This document shows positions 28,364 through 37,021 of a DNA stretch of 64,000 nt, piece by piece; position 1 is the first letter of the stretch, and each line of letters begins with the position of its first letter. The notes beneath the pieces were generated by a model, which searched no databases, was not told the DNA's origin, and saw only the letters and a list, made by a program, of their open reading frames with translations. Source of the DNA: Arsenophonus sp. aPb (GTDB lineage Bacteria; Pseudomonadota; Gammaproteobacteria; Enterobacterales; Enterobacteriaceae); contig NZ_CP123499.1 of the NCBI RefSeq assembly GCF_029873475.1, forward strand, positions 310,001 through 374,000, given 5' to 3'. A program made the position numbers and the translations under genes.

Positions 28364-29523
28364 TAAAACAATATTTGATAACTTTTTATCGGGTATTACT
28401 TGGCATGTTGGCAAAGCCTATGTGGTTATTGTTGTTGGTTTCATTATCAATAATGAGTTTGGTTTACATTCGGCCAGTATTGTGGGGTTTGCCGGTAGCG
28501 ATTATTAATCAAGATCATAGTTCTGCTAGCCGTTTACTCATGGATCGATTGGATACGATACCGAAAATAAAATTACACAGTTATGATAATTTGGCCAGCG
28601 CAAGGGCTGATATGCGTGAACGAAAATTGTTTGCCATTATTCTTATCCCTATCGATTTTGAAAAAAGTTTACTAAATGGTAAAAATATTACCGTACCGGT
28701 TTATGGTGATGGTACTAACCGACTTGCCAGTGGGCAAATACAGCAAGAAATTTCCTCCGCTTATCTTCAGTTATTAAACGAATATAATACTCAACGGCTT
28801 AGAAATGCAGGATTTACTGATCAACAGGCTAGTACATTATTAACACCTATTAAAGGAATAACAGACCCTTTATTCAATCCAGGCCCGAGTTTCGCTGCGA
28901 TTGTTTTTCCAGGTTTATTGGTCATGTTATTACAACACTCACTATTAGTCGCTTGTGTGAAAGCCTATATTGACGTTCACAAAATGGCAAACGGCAAAGT
29001 CTCTACTGCTGTTTATCTAGGTGCATGGTCAGCGTTGCTGCCTATTTGGTTATTCTTGTCGGCTATTTTTTTTGCGCTCTGGCCTTGGGTATTAGGTTAC
29101 CGACAAGAAGCGCCACTTTATCAGCTTTTGATCGTCACTTTACCGTTCTTATTGGCTGTTTTGGCATTAGGTAAGTTTGTTACCGAATTTTTACGTAGTG
29201 TTGAAATGATTTATCTGACACTGGCTTTTCTAACCACGCCGGTATTTTATATTTCAGGCGCCATTTGGCCATTACAAGCAATGCCCGATTGGGTAAGAAT
29301 GGTGGCTTATTCTTTACCATCAACCTGGGCAATAAAAGCGATAGCGGGTATTAATCAACTTGATTTAAGTTTATCTGACGTGGGTATTGATATCGTGATG
29401 ATGCTAATGTTAGGCACAATTTATGCATTGCTGGGCATATTGATCAATATGCTACGTAGTGGTGAACTGCGCCAGTTCAGCCACCATGTGCGTTATCTAT
29501 TGAAAAGAAAAAAACGTTCTTAA
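28360..29523 (+). CDS. ABC-2 type transport permease (second of two)
   Basis: The 387-residue protein has the same topology as its neighbour: a membrane segment near 17-37, a periplasmic domain, and five membrane segments in the C-terminal half including WPLQAMPDWVRMVAYSLPSTW, a typical ABC-2 stretch. The start is a TTG at 28360 inside the previous stop, preceded by GGAGG five bases upstream, which decides this start. Together the two permeases would form a heterodimer served by the HlyD adaptor. The reading direction is convergent with ubiV, five bases away. Confidence 0.87.
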   Translation: MIKQYLITFYRVLLGMLAKPMWLLLLVSLSIMSLVYIRPVLWGLPVAIINQDHSSASRLLMDRLDTIPKIKLHSYDNLASARADMRERKLFAIILIPIDFEKSLLNGKNITVPVYGDGTNRLASGQIQQEISSAYLQLLNEYNTQRLRNAGFTDQQASTLLTPIKGITDPLFNPGPSFAAIVFPGLLVMLLQHSLLVACVKAYIDVHKMANGKVSTAVYLGAWSALLPIWLFLSAIFFALWPWVLGYRQEAPLYQLLIVTLPFLLAVLALGKFVTEFLRSVEMIYLTLAFLTTPVFYISGAIWPLQAMPDWVRMVAYSLPSTWAIKAIAGINQLDLSLSDVGIDIVMMLMLGTIYALLGILINMLRSGELRQFSHHVRYLLKRKKRS

Positions 29524-29527
29524 TTTT

Positions 29528-30406
29528 TTATGGTATAAGCGATAAACCGGCTGCACGTCGCCAATAACCGTTGCAATTTAAATCATTAGTTAATGTTAGT
29601 GGATACTCACCTTGTTGATTGGCTCTAAATTGTTCCAAAATGGTGAGTGAATCTAGATTTTCGGCAGAGATGCGGACAATATCGACTAATCCGGCCATTG
29701 AAGTTTGTTCATTGCCTAGATTATAACAGTAGCCACTTTGCGTCTGAATGCCATTAAGGGTAAAGAGTAACTGATTTTCCTGTGAAAAGACTTTTCTGCC
29801 CTGGGGATATTTTTCGCAACAAGTCTCACAGTTATCTTTATGGCGATTTTCTGAGCGGGCAGTAAAGCAGCGAGCTGATAGTGCCAGTGGTAAATGCCCA
29901 TAGCCAAATACTTCGACTTCAAACTTGTGGCGAAATCCTAGCTGTTCACATTGATAAAGCAGATCTTGTAACCAATCACGAGAAAGTTCAAGCGGTAAAC
30001 ACCAGCGTATCATGCCTTGGCGATAGAGTAGTCGTAATGCATAAGCATTGTAGCAATTGAGTCCATATCCTGCCATAAAGGGTATTTTTTGCTCAATAAG
30101 CTGATTAACCACACCGAAATCGTGCGCTTCCACTAAAAATTCACCATTGTCGACCAATTTAGCGATTTGTCTAAGTTCGGCCGCGCTTTGCAATAAAGAC
30201 AAGCTAGAGATTACCACTTGTTTACCATGTAAAGTTATTTCTTTTGCCAGTTCAAGCCAGTCAGCTACTTGCATTTCCCGACGTTTACTACACACCGTTT
30301 CACCGAGATAAATAATATCTGCGCTACTATTAATCGCATGTTGATAAAACTGAATTAATGTTTCTTTTGACCAATAATAAAGTACCGAACCTAAGGAATA
30401 TTTCAT
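29528..30406 (-). CDS. ubiV: O2-independent ubiquinone biosynthesis protein UbiV
   Basis: UbiV works with UbiU as a heterodimer of U32 peptidase-like Fe-S proteins that hydroxylates ubiquinone precursors without oxygen. The 292-residue product has the family length. All four cluster cysteines known in E. coli UbiV are at the same numbers here: Cys39, Cys180, Cys193 and Cys197 (in YLGETVC, SARC and DNCETCC). It lies 14 bases downstream of ubiU in one minus-strand operon. It was formerly called YhbV. Confidence 0.95.
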   Translation of the reverse strand: MKYSLGSVLYYWSKETLIQFYQHAINSSADIIYLGETVCSKRREMQVADWLELAKEITLHGKQVVISSLSLLQSAAELRQIAKLVDNGEFLVEAHDFGVVNQLIEQKIPFMAGYGLNCYNAYALRLLYRQGMIRWCLPLELSRDWLQDLLYQCEQLGFRHKFEVEVFGYGHLPLALSARCFTARSENRHKDNCETCCEKYPQGRKVFSQENQLLFTLNGIQTQSGYCYNLGNEQTSMAGLVDIVRISAENLDSLTILEQFRANQQGEYPLTLTNDLNCNGYWRRAAGLSLIP

Positions 30407-30420
30407 TTTTTTGCCTTATC

Positions 30421-31416
30421 TTACTGCCATTTACGATGATAAGCTCCTAAGGTGGTCTGTTGACCTTCGGAGAGATTTTCCAATACATTCATCCAGTTTT
30501 GATTGGTGATGAATTTTTTAGGATCATTTTTGCAATGATCAATAGCTTGTCGCCAGATATGGGTCACATCGCCAACATAAGTTGGGCTTCGTTGGCGGCC
30601 TTCAATTTTGACAGCGGCAATATCTGCCAGCATTAATTCTGGTAACAATTCCAGCGTATTTAGGCTGGTAGGCTCTTCTAAAACATGAAATTTTTTTCGA
30701 TTGATACAGTATCTTCCTTTACAAAGAGTCGGGTAACTTGCATTTTCATTATTTGAATAGCAATCGATTAAAATATTATTTAAGCGTGACTCCATACCTT
30801 GGTCGGTTTGTTGCCAGCGTACAAATCGGGCTGGTGAACAAGCGCCTACGGTATTTGGTGATTCTCCTGTCAGGTAAGAAGAAAGATAACAGCGTCCTTC
30901 TGCCATGATACAAAGGCTGCCGAAAGCAAAAACTTCCAATGCGACAGGGCTAATTTTGGCTAATTGTTTGACTTGATGTAAAGACAGAACACGAGGAAGA
31001 ACGATTCGTTGGACAGCGAAATTACGGTGATAAAATTGAATCGCCGCAATATTTGTCACTGAAGCTTGAACCGAAACATGACGTTCAATATGGGGATATT
31101 TATTAGCAGCATATTCTAAGATAGCCAGATCAGCCTGGATTAAGGCATCAACACCGATTTCCGCTGCCATATCAACGGCGGATAGCCAGCGATTAAAACC
31201 ATTCGGGTGAGCAAAAGTATTGATAGCAACATGTAATTTGCAAGCATGATCATGAGCATATTTGACTGCTTCAACTAATTTTTTTTCGCTAAAATTTAAA
31301 CCAGCAAAATGACGTGCATTAGTATCGTCTTTAAAACCAATATAGACCGCATCAGCGCCATTATCGACAGCTATTTTTAAGGCAGGTAGATTGCCTGCAG
31401 GACATAATAATTCCAT
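30421..31416 (-). CDS. ubiU: O2-independent ubiquinone biosynthesis protein UbiU
   Basis: UbiU is the U32-family partner of UbiV. The 331-residue product starts MELLCPAGNLPALKIAVDNG and contains the U32 core segment FGSLCIMAEGRCYLSSYLTG. The four cysteines that hold the 4Fe-4S cluster in E. coli are conserved at residues 169, 176, 193 and 232. It is divergent from ubiT across a 251-base AT-rich region. In E. coli this pair is induced anaerobically by FNR; no good FNR box is seen here by eye. Confidence 0.96.
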   Translation of the reverse strand: MELLCPAGNLPALKIAVDNGADAVYIGFKDDTNARHFAGLNFSEKKLVEAVKYAHDHACKLHVAINTFAHPNGFNRWLSAVDMAAEIGVDALIQADLAILEYAANKYPHIERHVSVQASVTNIAAIQFYHRNFAVQRIVLPRVLSLHQVKQLAKISPVALEVFAFGSLCIMAEGRCYLSSYLTGESPNTVGACSPARFVRWQQTDQGMESRLNNILIDCYSNNENASYPTLCKGRYCINRKKFHVLEEPTSLNTLELLPELMLADIAAVKIEGRQRSPTYVGDVTHIWRQAIDHCKNDPKKFITNQNWMNVLENLSEGQQTTLGAYHRKWQ

Positions 31417-31667
31417 AGGTGATCCTAGCGTATAGTTAGATGTCTATCGATTGTAGTCAAGGTGTAATATTGCTGTTTTGACTTAAACCAGATTACTTTC
31501 TTTTGTGAATTGATTTTGCTAGATGGAGCATAAAATTGAATGGGATTAATTGATTGTTGGTTAAATTTTGATGTGGATTCAAAGATATTAATTAATAATT
31601 TGGCAGAATGGATTATTATCATTAATGCTTAAAAATATATCATAAAAGTGTAAGAGGAATTTGGATC

Positions 31668-32186
31668 GTGTTAAAGAAAATTCGTCAGCAGATTATCCAA
31701 CAAGGACCTAAATTGATGCGTTTACCATTAAAAGTTACGCCTTTTATCATAGAGCGTCAAATTCTGGAGCAATTACTCAGCTGGCAATTTCAGCAGGCAT
31801 TAAACGATGGTGAACTGGATTTTTTGCACAATAAATGGCTAAAAGTTGAAGTACTTGATGTGCAACTTGTTTGGTACATTAGCTTGCAGGCAGGTAAAAT
31901 CATTGTTAGTAAAAATCAACAAGCAGATGTTAGTTTTTGCAGTGGGGCGAATGATTTAGTTTTAATTGCAGCGCGGAAAGAAGATCCTGATACCTTATTT
32001 TTCCAACGTCGCTTACACATAGAAGGCGATACAGAGCTTGGTCTGTATGTAAAGAATCTGTTAGATGCCTTTGAATTAGAGACAATGCCTGCAATTTTAC
32101 GCTTTGGTTTATTGCAATTAGCTGATTTGATTAAACTAGTACAAAATGAAAGTATTGATTATAAAGAGCGTGCATTATCATGCTAA
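31668..32186 (+). CDS. ubiT: SCP2-domain ubiquinone biosynthesis accessory factor UbiT
   Basis: UbiT is the lipid-binding SCP2 protein needed for oxygen-independent ubiquinone synthesis, the anaerobic counterpart of UbiJ. The 172-residue product starts at a GTG at 31668, as the alignment with E. coli YhbT (MLDKLRSRIV...) requires, after GAGGAAT. The SCP2 domain covers about residues 30-150 with RKEDPDTLFFQRRLHIEGDT conserved. It faces ubiU head to head, consistent with joint anaerobic control. It overlaps yhbS by seven bases. Confidence 0.95.
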   Translation: MLKKIRQQIIQQGPKLMRLPLKVTPFIIERQILEQLLSWQFQQALNDGELDFLHNKWLKVEVLDVQLVWYISLQAGKIIVSKNQQADVSFCSGANDLVLIAARKEDPDTLFFQRRLHIEGDTELGLYVKNLLDAFELETMPAILRFGLLQLADLIKLVQNESIDYKERALSC

Positions 32187-32686
32187 TTCGCGTTGAAATT
32201 CCGGTTGATGCGCCAGGCATTGATCAATTATTACGCCAATCATTTCCCACCGGGGCTGAGGCTGATTTGGTGCAAAAATTGCGTCAGGACGGTTTATTTG
32301 TATTGGAAATGGTGGCTACTGATGATAAAGGACAAATTATTGGTTATATCGGCTTTACCTTAGTTGATGTCAATGGTGATAAGGAGTGTCAATGGGTGGG
32401 ATTAGCGCCATTAGCTGTTAATAGCGCTTATCAGCGACAAGGTATCGGAGCAAAATTGGTTTATGACGGATTAGATAGTCTAAACGAATTTGGTTATAAA
32501 GCGGTAGTGGTGGTTGGTGATCCGAACTATTACCGTCGTTTTGGTTTTACACTGGCTAAGGAGCATGGACTTACATGTAAATGGTCTGGAATGGAAGCCT
32601 ATTTTCAAGTTTATGCGTTAGAGAATGGTAATTTAGCCGATTATGCAGGGCTAGTTAATTTTTCATCTTATTTTGATGATTGCTAA
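32180..32686 (+). CDS. yhbS: GNAT-family N-acetyltransferase YhbS
   Basis: The 168-residue protein has the GNAT fold signature, with the acetyl-CoA-binding stretch AVNSAYQRQGIGAKLVYDGL near residues 77-96 (R/Q-x-x-G-x-G/A motif) and the VVVVGDPNYYRRFGF segment typical of YhbS. The substrate is unknown. It overlaps ubiT at its start by seven bases and overlaps the end of the convergent yhbQ by 24 bases. The ubiT-yhbS pair is conserved in E. coli. Confidence 0.92.
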   Translation: MLIRVEIPVDAPGIDQLLRQSFPTGAEADLVQKLRQDGLFVLEMVATDDKGQIIGYIGFTLVDVNGDKECQWVGLAPLAVNSAYQRQGIGAKLVYDGLDSLNEFGYKAVVVVGDPNYYRRFGFTLAKEHGLTCKWSGMEAYFQVYALENGNLADYAGLVNFSSYFDDC

Positions 32687-32983
32687 TTTAGCAAGATAGC
32701 CAACCAGATCTAAAGGTTGGTCTGCGACAAGTTGCTCTTTTTGTACTTTGGACAATTGTTTTATTTGATATTCTAAGGACAATGCGTCTGAATGGCTGGC
32801 TAACTGGCATTGGTATACTAACAAAAGAGGCGCTTTACCTCTTAACGCTTTAGCCCCTTTGCCTAAATGATGTTGTTGCAAGCGGCGCGCGATATCGGTG
32901 CTGATGCCAGTATAAAGCGCATTTTGTCCATTTCTGATCAGATAAACTGACCAAGGCTTTTTCGTCATATCGGATTGATTCAA
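32663..32983 (-). CDS. yhbQ: GIY-YIG domain protein YhbQ
   Basis: The 106-residue protein is a single GIY-YIG nuclease-type domain: WSVYLIRNGQNALYTGISTD gives the YxI and YTGI elements near residues 13-26, followed by RRLQQHHLGKGAKALRGKAP and a conserved glutamate (SLEYQIKQL). Members of this UPF0213 group are thought to act on DNA ends or damage, but the role of this one is not established. It is convergent with yhbS and overlaps its 3' end. Confidence 0.92.
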   Translation of the reverse strand: MNQSDMTKKPWSVYLIRNGQNALYTGISTDIARRLQQHHLGKGAKALRGKAPLLLVYQCQLASHSDALSLEYQIKQLSKVQKEQLVADQPLDLVGYLAKLAIIKIR

Positions 32984-33164
32984 TTAGATTTTTAGTTAAG
33001 TTAATAGAAAGATTCTCTACCTATTTTGTCGTGATAATGTACCCTAATAAGGCGTGTAAACGCTATTTTAACCAAGTTAAAACAATTATTTTTATATGTT
33101 ATTCATTTTTTTTGAAAGACAGCAACAAAAAAAACTAATCCAAAATTTTAACTAGTGCCTATAC

Positions 33165-33180
33165 TATGATCTATATCACA
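33165..33180 (+). promoter_or_regulatory. CRP-like palindrome over a putative promoter
   Basis: TATGA-N6-TCACA at 33165-33180 differs from the CRP consensus TGTGA-N6-TCACA at one position. TATACT at 33160-33165 could be the -10 of the YhcN-like gene 50 bases on. A site overlapping or just downstream of the -10 would be expected to repress. Seen in sequence, function inferred. Confidence 0.35.
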
Positions 33181-33231
33181 GGAATAACCAATAATATTTC
33201 TGAATGATAATAATCAATTAAGGAGTTTATG

Positions 33232-33522
33232 ATGAAAAAATTACCAGCTGCTTTAATTTTGGTTTTAGGTGCGTTGTCATTTGGTGCAATGGCTGATCAG
33301 GCAAAAGAAGTAGTAGAATTCCCTGCTCAACAGCCAATGGGAACTGTATCTGTTGTTACCGGAGAAACACCTACTAGTGCCGTTGAACAGTTAGCTGAAG
33401 AAGCTACCAAAAGAGGGGCAAATAGTTATCATGTTACCTTTGTAGCTTATACACAAAATAAAGTACAAGCTAATGCTAGAATCTATGGTAACAGTCAAGT
33501 TACTGCGCCAGTTTATAGATAA
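33232..33522 (+). CDS. YhcN/BhsA/McbA-family (DUF1471) periplasmic stress protein
   Basis: The 96-residue product has a signal peptide (MKKLPAALILVLGALSFGAMA, cleavage after AMA) and one DUF1471 domain with GTVSVVTGETPTSAVEQLAE and GANSYHVTFVAYTQNKVQAN. Family members such as BhsA, McbA and YhcN are small periplasmic proteins induced by acid, peroxide or biofilm conditions. Two ATGs lie in tandem at 33229 and 33232; AGGAG at 33221-33225 is better spaced for the second. It is a single-gene unit with its own terminator. Confidence 0.88.
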   Translation: MKKLPAALILVLGALSFGAMADQAKEVVEFPAQQPMGTVSVVTGETPTSAVEQLAEEATKRGANSYHVTFVAYTQNKVQANARIYGNSQVTAPVYR

Positions 33523-33570
33523 TTGGTAGTATAAGTTATCGGATGATGATGGCAGCTTTGATTTTTTGAT

Positions 33571-33607
33571 AAAAACACGCTGAAGAATTATTTTTCAGCG
33601 TGTTTTT
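33571..33607 (+). terminator. Intrinsic terminator after the YhcN-like gene
   Basis: A perfect 14-base inverted repeat (AAAAACACGCTGAA / TTCAGCGTGTTTTT) with a 9-base loop ends in five T, 48 bases after the stop codon. Confidence 0.85.
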
Positions 33608-33631
33608 ACTTAAGGAGATATATTATCCACT

Positions 33632-34072
33632 ATGTTTGCTGATCAACCATCATTGACTATTATGCAACAATACCTTTCACGTCAGCATGTTTTTTCGCTA
33701 TTCACCTCTTTTCAATCAGATAGTTGGCCTGCTATCTGTTTTTATATCTTCAAAGCCCAAACGATGTCGTTATATTTTCTGACCGAAACGACTACTCGTC
33801 ATGGTGAGTTAATGCTTAAAAACCCAATTGTAGCCGGAACTATTTGTTGTCAAAGCAAAACCGTAGCCAACATTCAAGGGATACAATTTATTGGTAAAGT
33901 CCATTCCCTAACTGGCAAACAAGAACAGCAAGCCAGGCAAGATTATAATCGGCGATTTCCGGTCGCTATGGCGGCCAGTATCCCTATCTGGCAATTATCT
34001 TTACAACAGATCAAAATGGTCAATAATAAGTTAGGTTTTGGCACTAAACTGATTTGGCATCGTGATAGTTAA
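33632..34072 (+). CDS. yhbP: UPF0306 family protein YhbP
   Basis: The 146-residue protein matches E. coli YhbP: AFYLFxAQ-like FYIFKAQTMSLYFLTETTTRH, VAGTICCQSKTVANIQGIQF, YNRRFPVAMA and the closing LGFGTKLIWHRDS. The family has a split-barrel FMN-binding-like fold, but no enzyme role is established. AAGGAGAT precedes the start region. It is convergent with nrdG and overlaps its end by four bases. In E. coli yhbP sits by yhbQ while nrdG is far away, so a rearrangement joint lies here. Confidence 0.92.
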   Translation: MFADQPSLTIMQQYLSRQHVFSLFTSFQSDSWPAICFYIFKAQTMSLYFLTETTTRHGELMLKNPIVAGTICCQSKTVANIQGIQFIGKVHSLTGKQEQQARQDYNRRFPVAMAASIPIWQLSLQQIKMVNNKLGFGTKLIWHRDS

Positions 34073-34533
34073 CCTAATTTATGGATCACTTGATTATGAC
34101 TACCTCGCCATAATAGATTGGGTTCATGAAGCGCTTGAATGAATTTACCATCGACTAATACATCAAGATAGTTAACGACGGCGCGTTGATTAGCGGTTAA
34201 TTGGTCAAGGGTATAACCGGTCCACAGCCAAATATCTTTATCTGGGCATTCAAGTTTGATGCGTTTAACCAGCTGTAAAACTGCTGCTATATTTTGTGGA
34301 TGCAGTGGGTCGCCGCCAGAGAGGGAAAACCCCTGACGAACGATCCTCTGGTCTTGCAGATCAGTAATAATTTGATCTTCTACTGCTTGGGTAAACGGTT
34401 TACCAGAGTCAATTTTCCAGGTGCTTTTATTGTAACAACCTTTACATTGATGGAGACAACCCGCGACAAATAACGTACAACGTGTTCCTGGGCCATTAAC
34501 CACATCAACCGGGTAATATCGATGATAGTTCAT
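34069..34533 (-). CDS. nrdG: Anaerobic ribonucleotide reductase-activating protein NrdG
   Basis: NrdG is the radical-SAM activase that forms the glycyl radical on NrdD. The ATG at 34533 gives a 154-residue protein (E. coli length) starting MNYHRYYPVDVVNGPGTRCT; an in-frame ATG seven codons earlier lies inside nrdD. The cluster motif is CLHQCKGC (C-x3-C-x2-C), followed by the SAM-binding SLSGGDPLHPQN. The start lies four bases after the nrdD stop, so the two genes are translationally coupled. Confidence 0.96.
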   Translation of the reverse strand: MNYHRYYPVDVVNGPGTRCTLFVAGCLHQCKGCYNKSTWKIDSGKPFTQAVEDQIITDLQDQRIVRQGFSLSGGDPLHPQNIAAVLQLVKRIKLECPDKDIWLWTGYTLDQLTANQRAVVNYLDVLVDGKFIQALHEPNLLWRGSHNQVIHKLG

Positions 34534-34537
34534 AATG

Positions 34538-36676
34538 TTATCCAAGTTGACCATTTTTTAAGTGTTTAACGCGTCGTTTAACTTCTTCTTGTTTACCGCT
34601 ATTGAATGGTCTGGCATCGGGGCTACCAAGATAACCACAAACACGGCGAATAACCGAAACGCGGGTTGGATCATGATTATCGCAAGATGGGCAGACAAAC
34701 CCTTTACTAGTACAGGCAAATTCACCCGTAAATCCACATTCATAGCACTCGTCAATCGGGGTATTGGTACCATAATAGGGAATATGATGATAGCTGTAAT
34801 CCCAGACATCTTCTAATGCTTTTAAGTTATGTTGTAAGTTTGGATATTCACCGTAGCAGATAAAACCACCATTAGCTAACGCTGGGTAAGGTGCTTCAAA
34901 GTCAATTTTATCGTAAGGATTGACCTGTTTTTCAACATCCAGATGAAAACTATTGGTATAGTATCCTTTATCAGTAACACCCTCGATTAAACCAAATTCA
35001 GCCACATCTAAGCGACAAAATCGGTCACATAAATTCTCACTGGGTGTACTATATAAGCTAAATCCATAGCCAGTCTCAGCTTTCCAACGATCTGTTGCTG
35101 CACGCAGCTGTTTAATGATCTGATAGGCTTTTTGCCGCAGAGCTTCATCATCAAAAACATGTTTTTGTGTGCCATAAAGTGCATTGATTGTTTCATGCAG
35201 ACCGATATAACCTAAAGAAATCGATGCACGACCACGTTTAAATATTTCAGCAATATTGTCTTCCGCTTGTAAACGAACGCCACAGGCACCCTCCATATAG
35301 AGAATAGGGGCGACACGCGCTTTGACATTCTCTAGTCTGGCGATACGCGTCATCAGCGCTTTTTTGCTAATTGCCAATCTGCTATCTAGGATTTGATAAA
35401 ATTGTTGTTCGTTACCTTTAGCCTCAATGGCTATCCGAGGCAAGTTAATACTGATCACACCGAGATTATTACGTCCTTCATGGATAGCTTGGCCTTGCTC
35501 TTCATAAACGCCTAAAAAACTGCGACAACCCATCGGAGTTTTGAAGGAGCCTGTGACATTGACCACCTGATCATAGTTAAGAATATCTGGGTACATCCGT
35601 TTGCTGGCACATTCTAGTGCTAGTTGTTTAATATCGTAATTTGGATCGCCATATTGGTGATTGATCCCCTTACGGATAGCAAAAACTAATTTTGGAAATA
35701 CCGCGGTTTTACGATTTTTACCTAGTCCAGCTAAACGATTTTCTAAGATCGATTTTTGGATTAATCGCGACTCTTTTGAGGTTCCTAAGCCAAATCCAAA
35801 GGTAACAAAAGGTGTTTGACCATTTGCGGTGTGCAGTGTGTTGACTTCATATTCTAGTGATTGAAAAGCGTCATAACACTCTTTTTCTGTTCTGCTGTCA
35901 GCGTAGCCCAATTGATCGGCAATTTGCCATTCTTTGGCAATTTTTAAGTGTTTTTTATAGCTCGCCTGGACAAATGGCGCTAGTACTTCATCGATACGAT
36001 TAATTGTTGTACCACCATAAATATGGCTGGCCACTTGGGCAATAATTTGTGCCGTCACGGCGGTGGCGGTTGAAATCGATTTAGGTGGCTCAATTTCAGC
36101 ATTACCCATTTTAAAACCTTTGGTTAACATCCCTTGCAAATCGATTAGCATACAGTTAAACATTGGGAAAAAGGGTGAGTAATCAAGATCATGATAGTGA
36201 ATTTCACCACGTTCGTGTGCCATAACGACATCACGCGGTAAAATATGTTGTTTAGCGTAGTGCTTAGCAACAATGCCGGCTAATAAATCGCGTTGAGTTG
36301 GAATAACCTTACTGTCTTTATTTGCATTCTCATTGAGTAACGAAACATTACTTTGCTCAATCAAGCCGCGAATTTCGTGATTAAGGCGACTACGTTGTTC
36401 TCTGGCAATATCCCGTTCATGGCGATATGCAATGTAATTTCTGGCCAGATCTTTATAACGACCGGCCATCAGTTGATTTTCAACCGCATCTTGGATTTCA
36501 TGAATATCAACGGTTTGGCGGTTGCCTAATTGTTGTTCGACGACTGAGGCGACAACTGCACAATATTGTTCATCGCAAATCCCAGTGGCAGTGGCTGCAC
36601 GCATGACGGCTTCTTTGATCCGATTTTTGTCAAAAACGACCTGACAACCATCGCGTTTAATAACTACTGTTTTCAC
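34538..36676 (-). CDS. nrdD: Anaerobic ribonucleoside-triphosphate reductase NrdD
   Basis: NrdD is the glycyl-radical reductase that makes dNTPs without oxygen. I place the start at a GTG at 36676, because GGAGG lies eight bases upstream of it and the product is then exactly 712 residues, the E. coli length; a longer frame begins with a TTG that forms part of that ribosome site. An ATP-cone covers about residues 1-95. The zinc site CYECGF...CPSC and the glycyl-radical loop RRVCGYLGSPDARPFN lie near the C-terminus. Upstream boxes suggest NrdR control. Confidence 0.97.
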   Translation of the reverse strand: MKTVVIKRDGCQVVFDKNRIKEAVMRAATATGICDEQYCAVVASVVEQQLGNRQTVDIHEIQDAVENQLMAGRYKDLARNYIAYRHERDIAREQRSRLNHEIRGLIEQSNVSLLNENANKDSKVIPTQRDLLAGIVAKHYAKQHILPRDVVMAHERGEIHYHDLDYSPFFPMFNCMLIDLQGMLTKGFKMGNAEIEPPKSISTATAVTAQIIAQVASHIYGGTTINRIDEVLAPFVQASYKKHLKIAKEWQIADQLGYADSRTEKECYDAFQSLEYEVNTLHTANGQTPFVTFGFGLGTSKESRLIQKSILENRLAGLGKNRKTAVFPKLVFAIRKGINHQYGDPNYDIKQLALECASKRMYPDILNYDQVVNVTGSFKTPMGCRSFLGVYEEQGQAIHEGRNNLGVISINLPRIAIEAKGNEQQFYQILDSRLAISKKALMTRIARLENVKARVAPILYMEGACGVRLQAEDNIAEIFKRGRASISLGYIGLHETINALYGTQKHVFDDEALRQKAYQIIKQLRAATDRWKAETGYGFSLYSTPSENLCDRFCRLDVAEFGLIEGVTDKGYYTNSFHLDVEKQVNPYDKIDFEAPYPALANGGFICYGEYPNLQHNLKALEDVWDYSYHHIPYYGTNTPIDECYECGFTGEFACTSKGFVCPSCDNHDPTRVSVIRRVCGYLGSPDARPFNSGKQEEVKRRVKHLKNGQLG

Positions 36677-36756
36677 AATAGGCTCCTCCAATAGTTATCC
36701 ACAATTTAATCACAGTTAATGATGCAGCATTAATTTGTGGATAAACCTGTCTATAA

Positions 36757-36804
36757 ATTCTATATATAGTGCTTTACTATATATTAAAGCACAATATATA
36801 GTAT
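36757..36804 (-). promoter_or_regulatory. NrdR-box-like sites upstream of nrdD
   Basis: Two copies of the NrdR-box pattern (acaCwATATATwGtgt) are visible: ATTCTATATATAGTGC at 36757-36772 and GCACAATATATAGTAT at 36789-36804. Their starts are 32 bases apart, about three helical turns, as in known nrd promoters. A weaker third copy (TTACTATATATTAAAG, 36774-36789) lies between. They lie 81-128 bases upstream of the nrdD start. Pairing with the repressor NrdR is established for enterobacterial nrd operons; binding here is inferred. Confidence 0.75.
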
Positions 36805-36917
36805 CTAACGTTTATTTAGCAGGACTTTTCTTGATCTAAAACAAGGAAATTGGATGTTGTTTGTTTTTTAGCTAAATGTTAATAACAACAGCGAGGTTTA
36901 AGTAGCTAATTATTTAA

Positions 36918-36950
36918 AAATCTTTATAGAAAAAGTTTCTATAAAGATTT
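36918..36950 (-). terminator. Probable terminator after ridA
   Basis: A perfect 15-base inverted repeat (AAATCTTTATAGAAA / TTTCTATAAAGATTT) with a 3-base loop lies 71 bases beyond the ridA stop. On the minus strand it is followed by a short T-rich run. It is AT-rich, so its strength is uncertain. The remaining part of the 345-base ridA-nrdD interval holds the NrdR-box region and nothing else I can identify. Confidence 0.6.
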
Positions 36951-37021
36951 CGTTAAGTAAATGGTTAACTCCCTGGTGCTGACTAGGTTTCATTAGCCAT
37001 AACCAAAGTGAGTGAAATTTA

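Noticed and set aside
31417..31667. A possible FNR box between ubiU and ubiT (TTGAT...TTCAA at about 31567-31581 and other TTGAT half sites)
   Set aside because: The spacing or second half does not fit TTGAT-N4-ATCAA; only half sites are present, so I do not list an FNR site although FNR control is known in E. coli.
34562..34816. Plus-strand frame antisense to the 3' part of nrdD
   Set aside because: It mirrors the conserved zinc-site and glycyl-radical coding region and has no own ribosome site.
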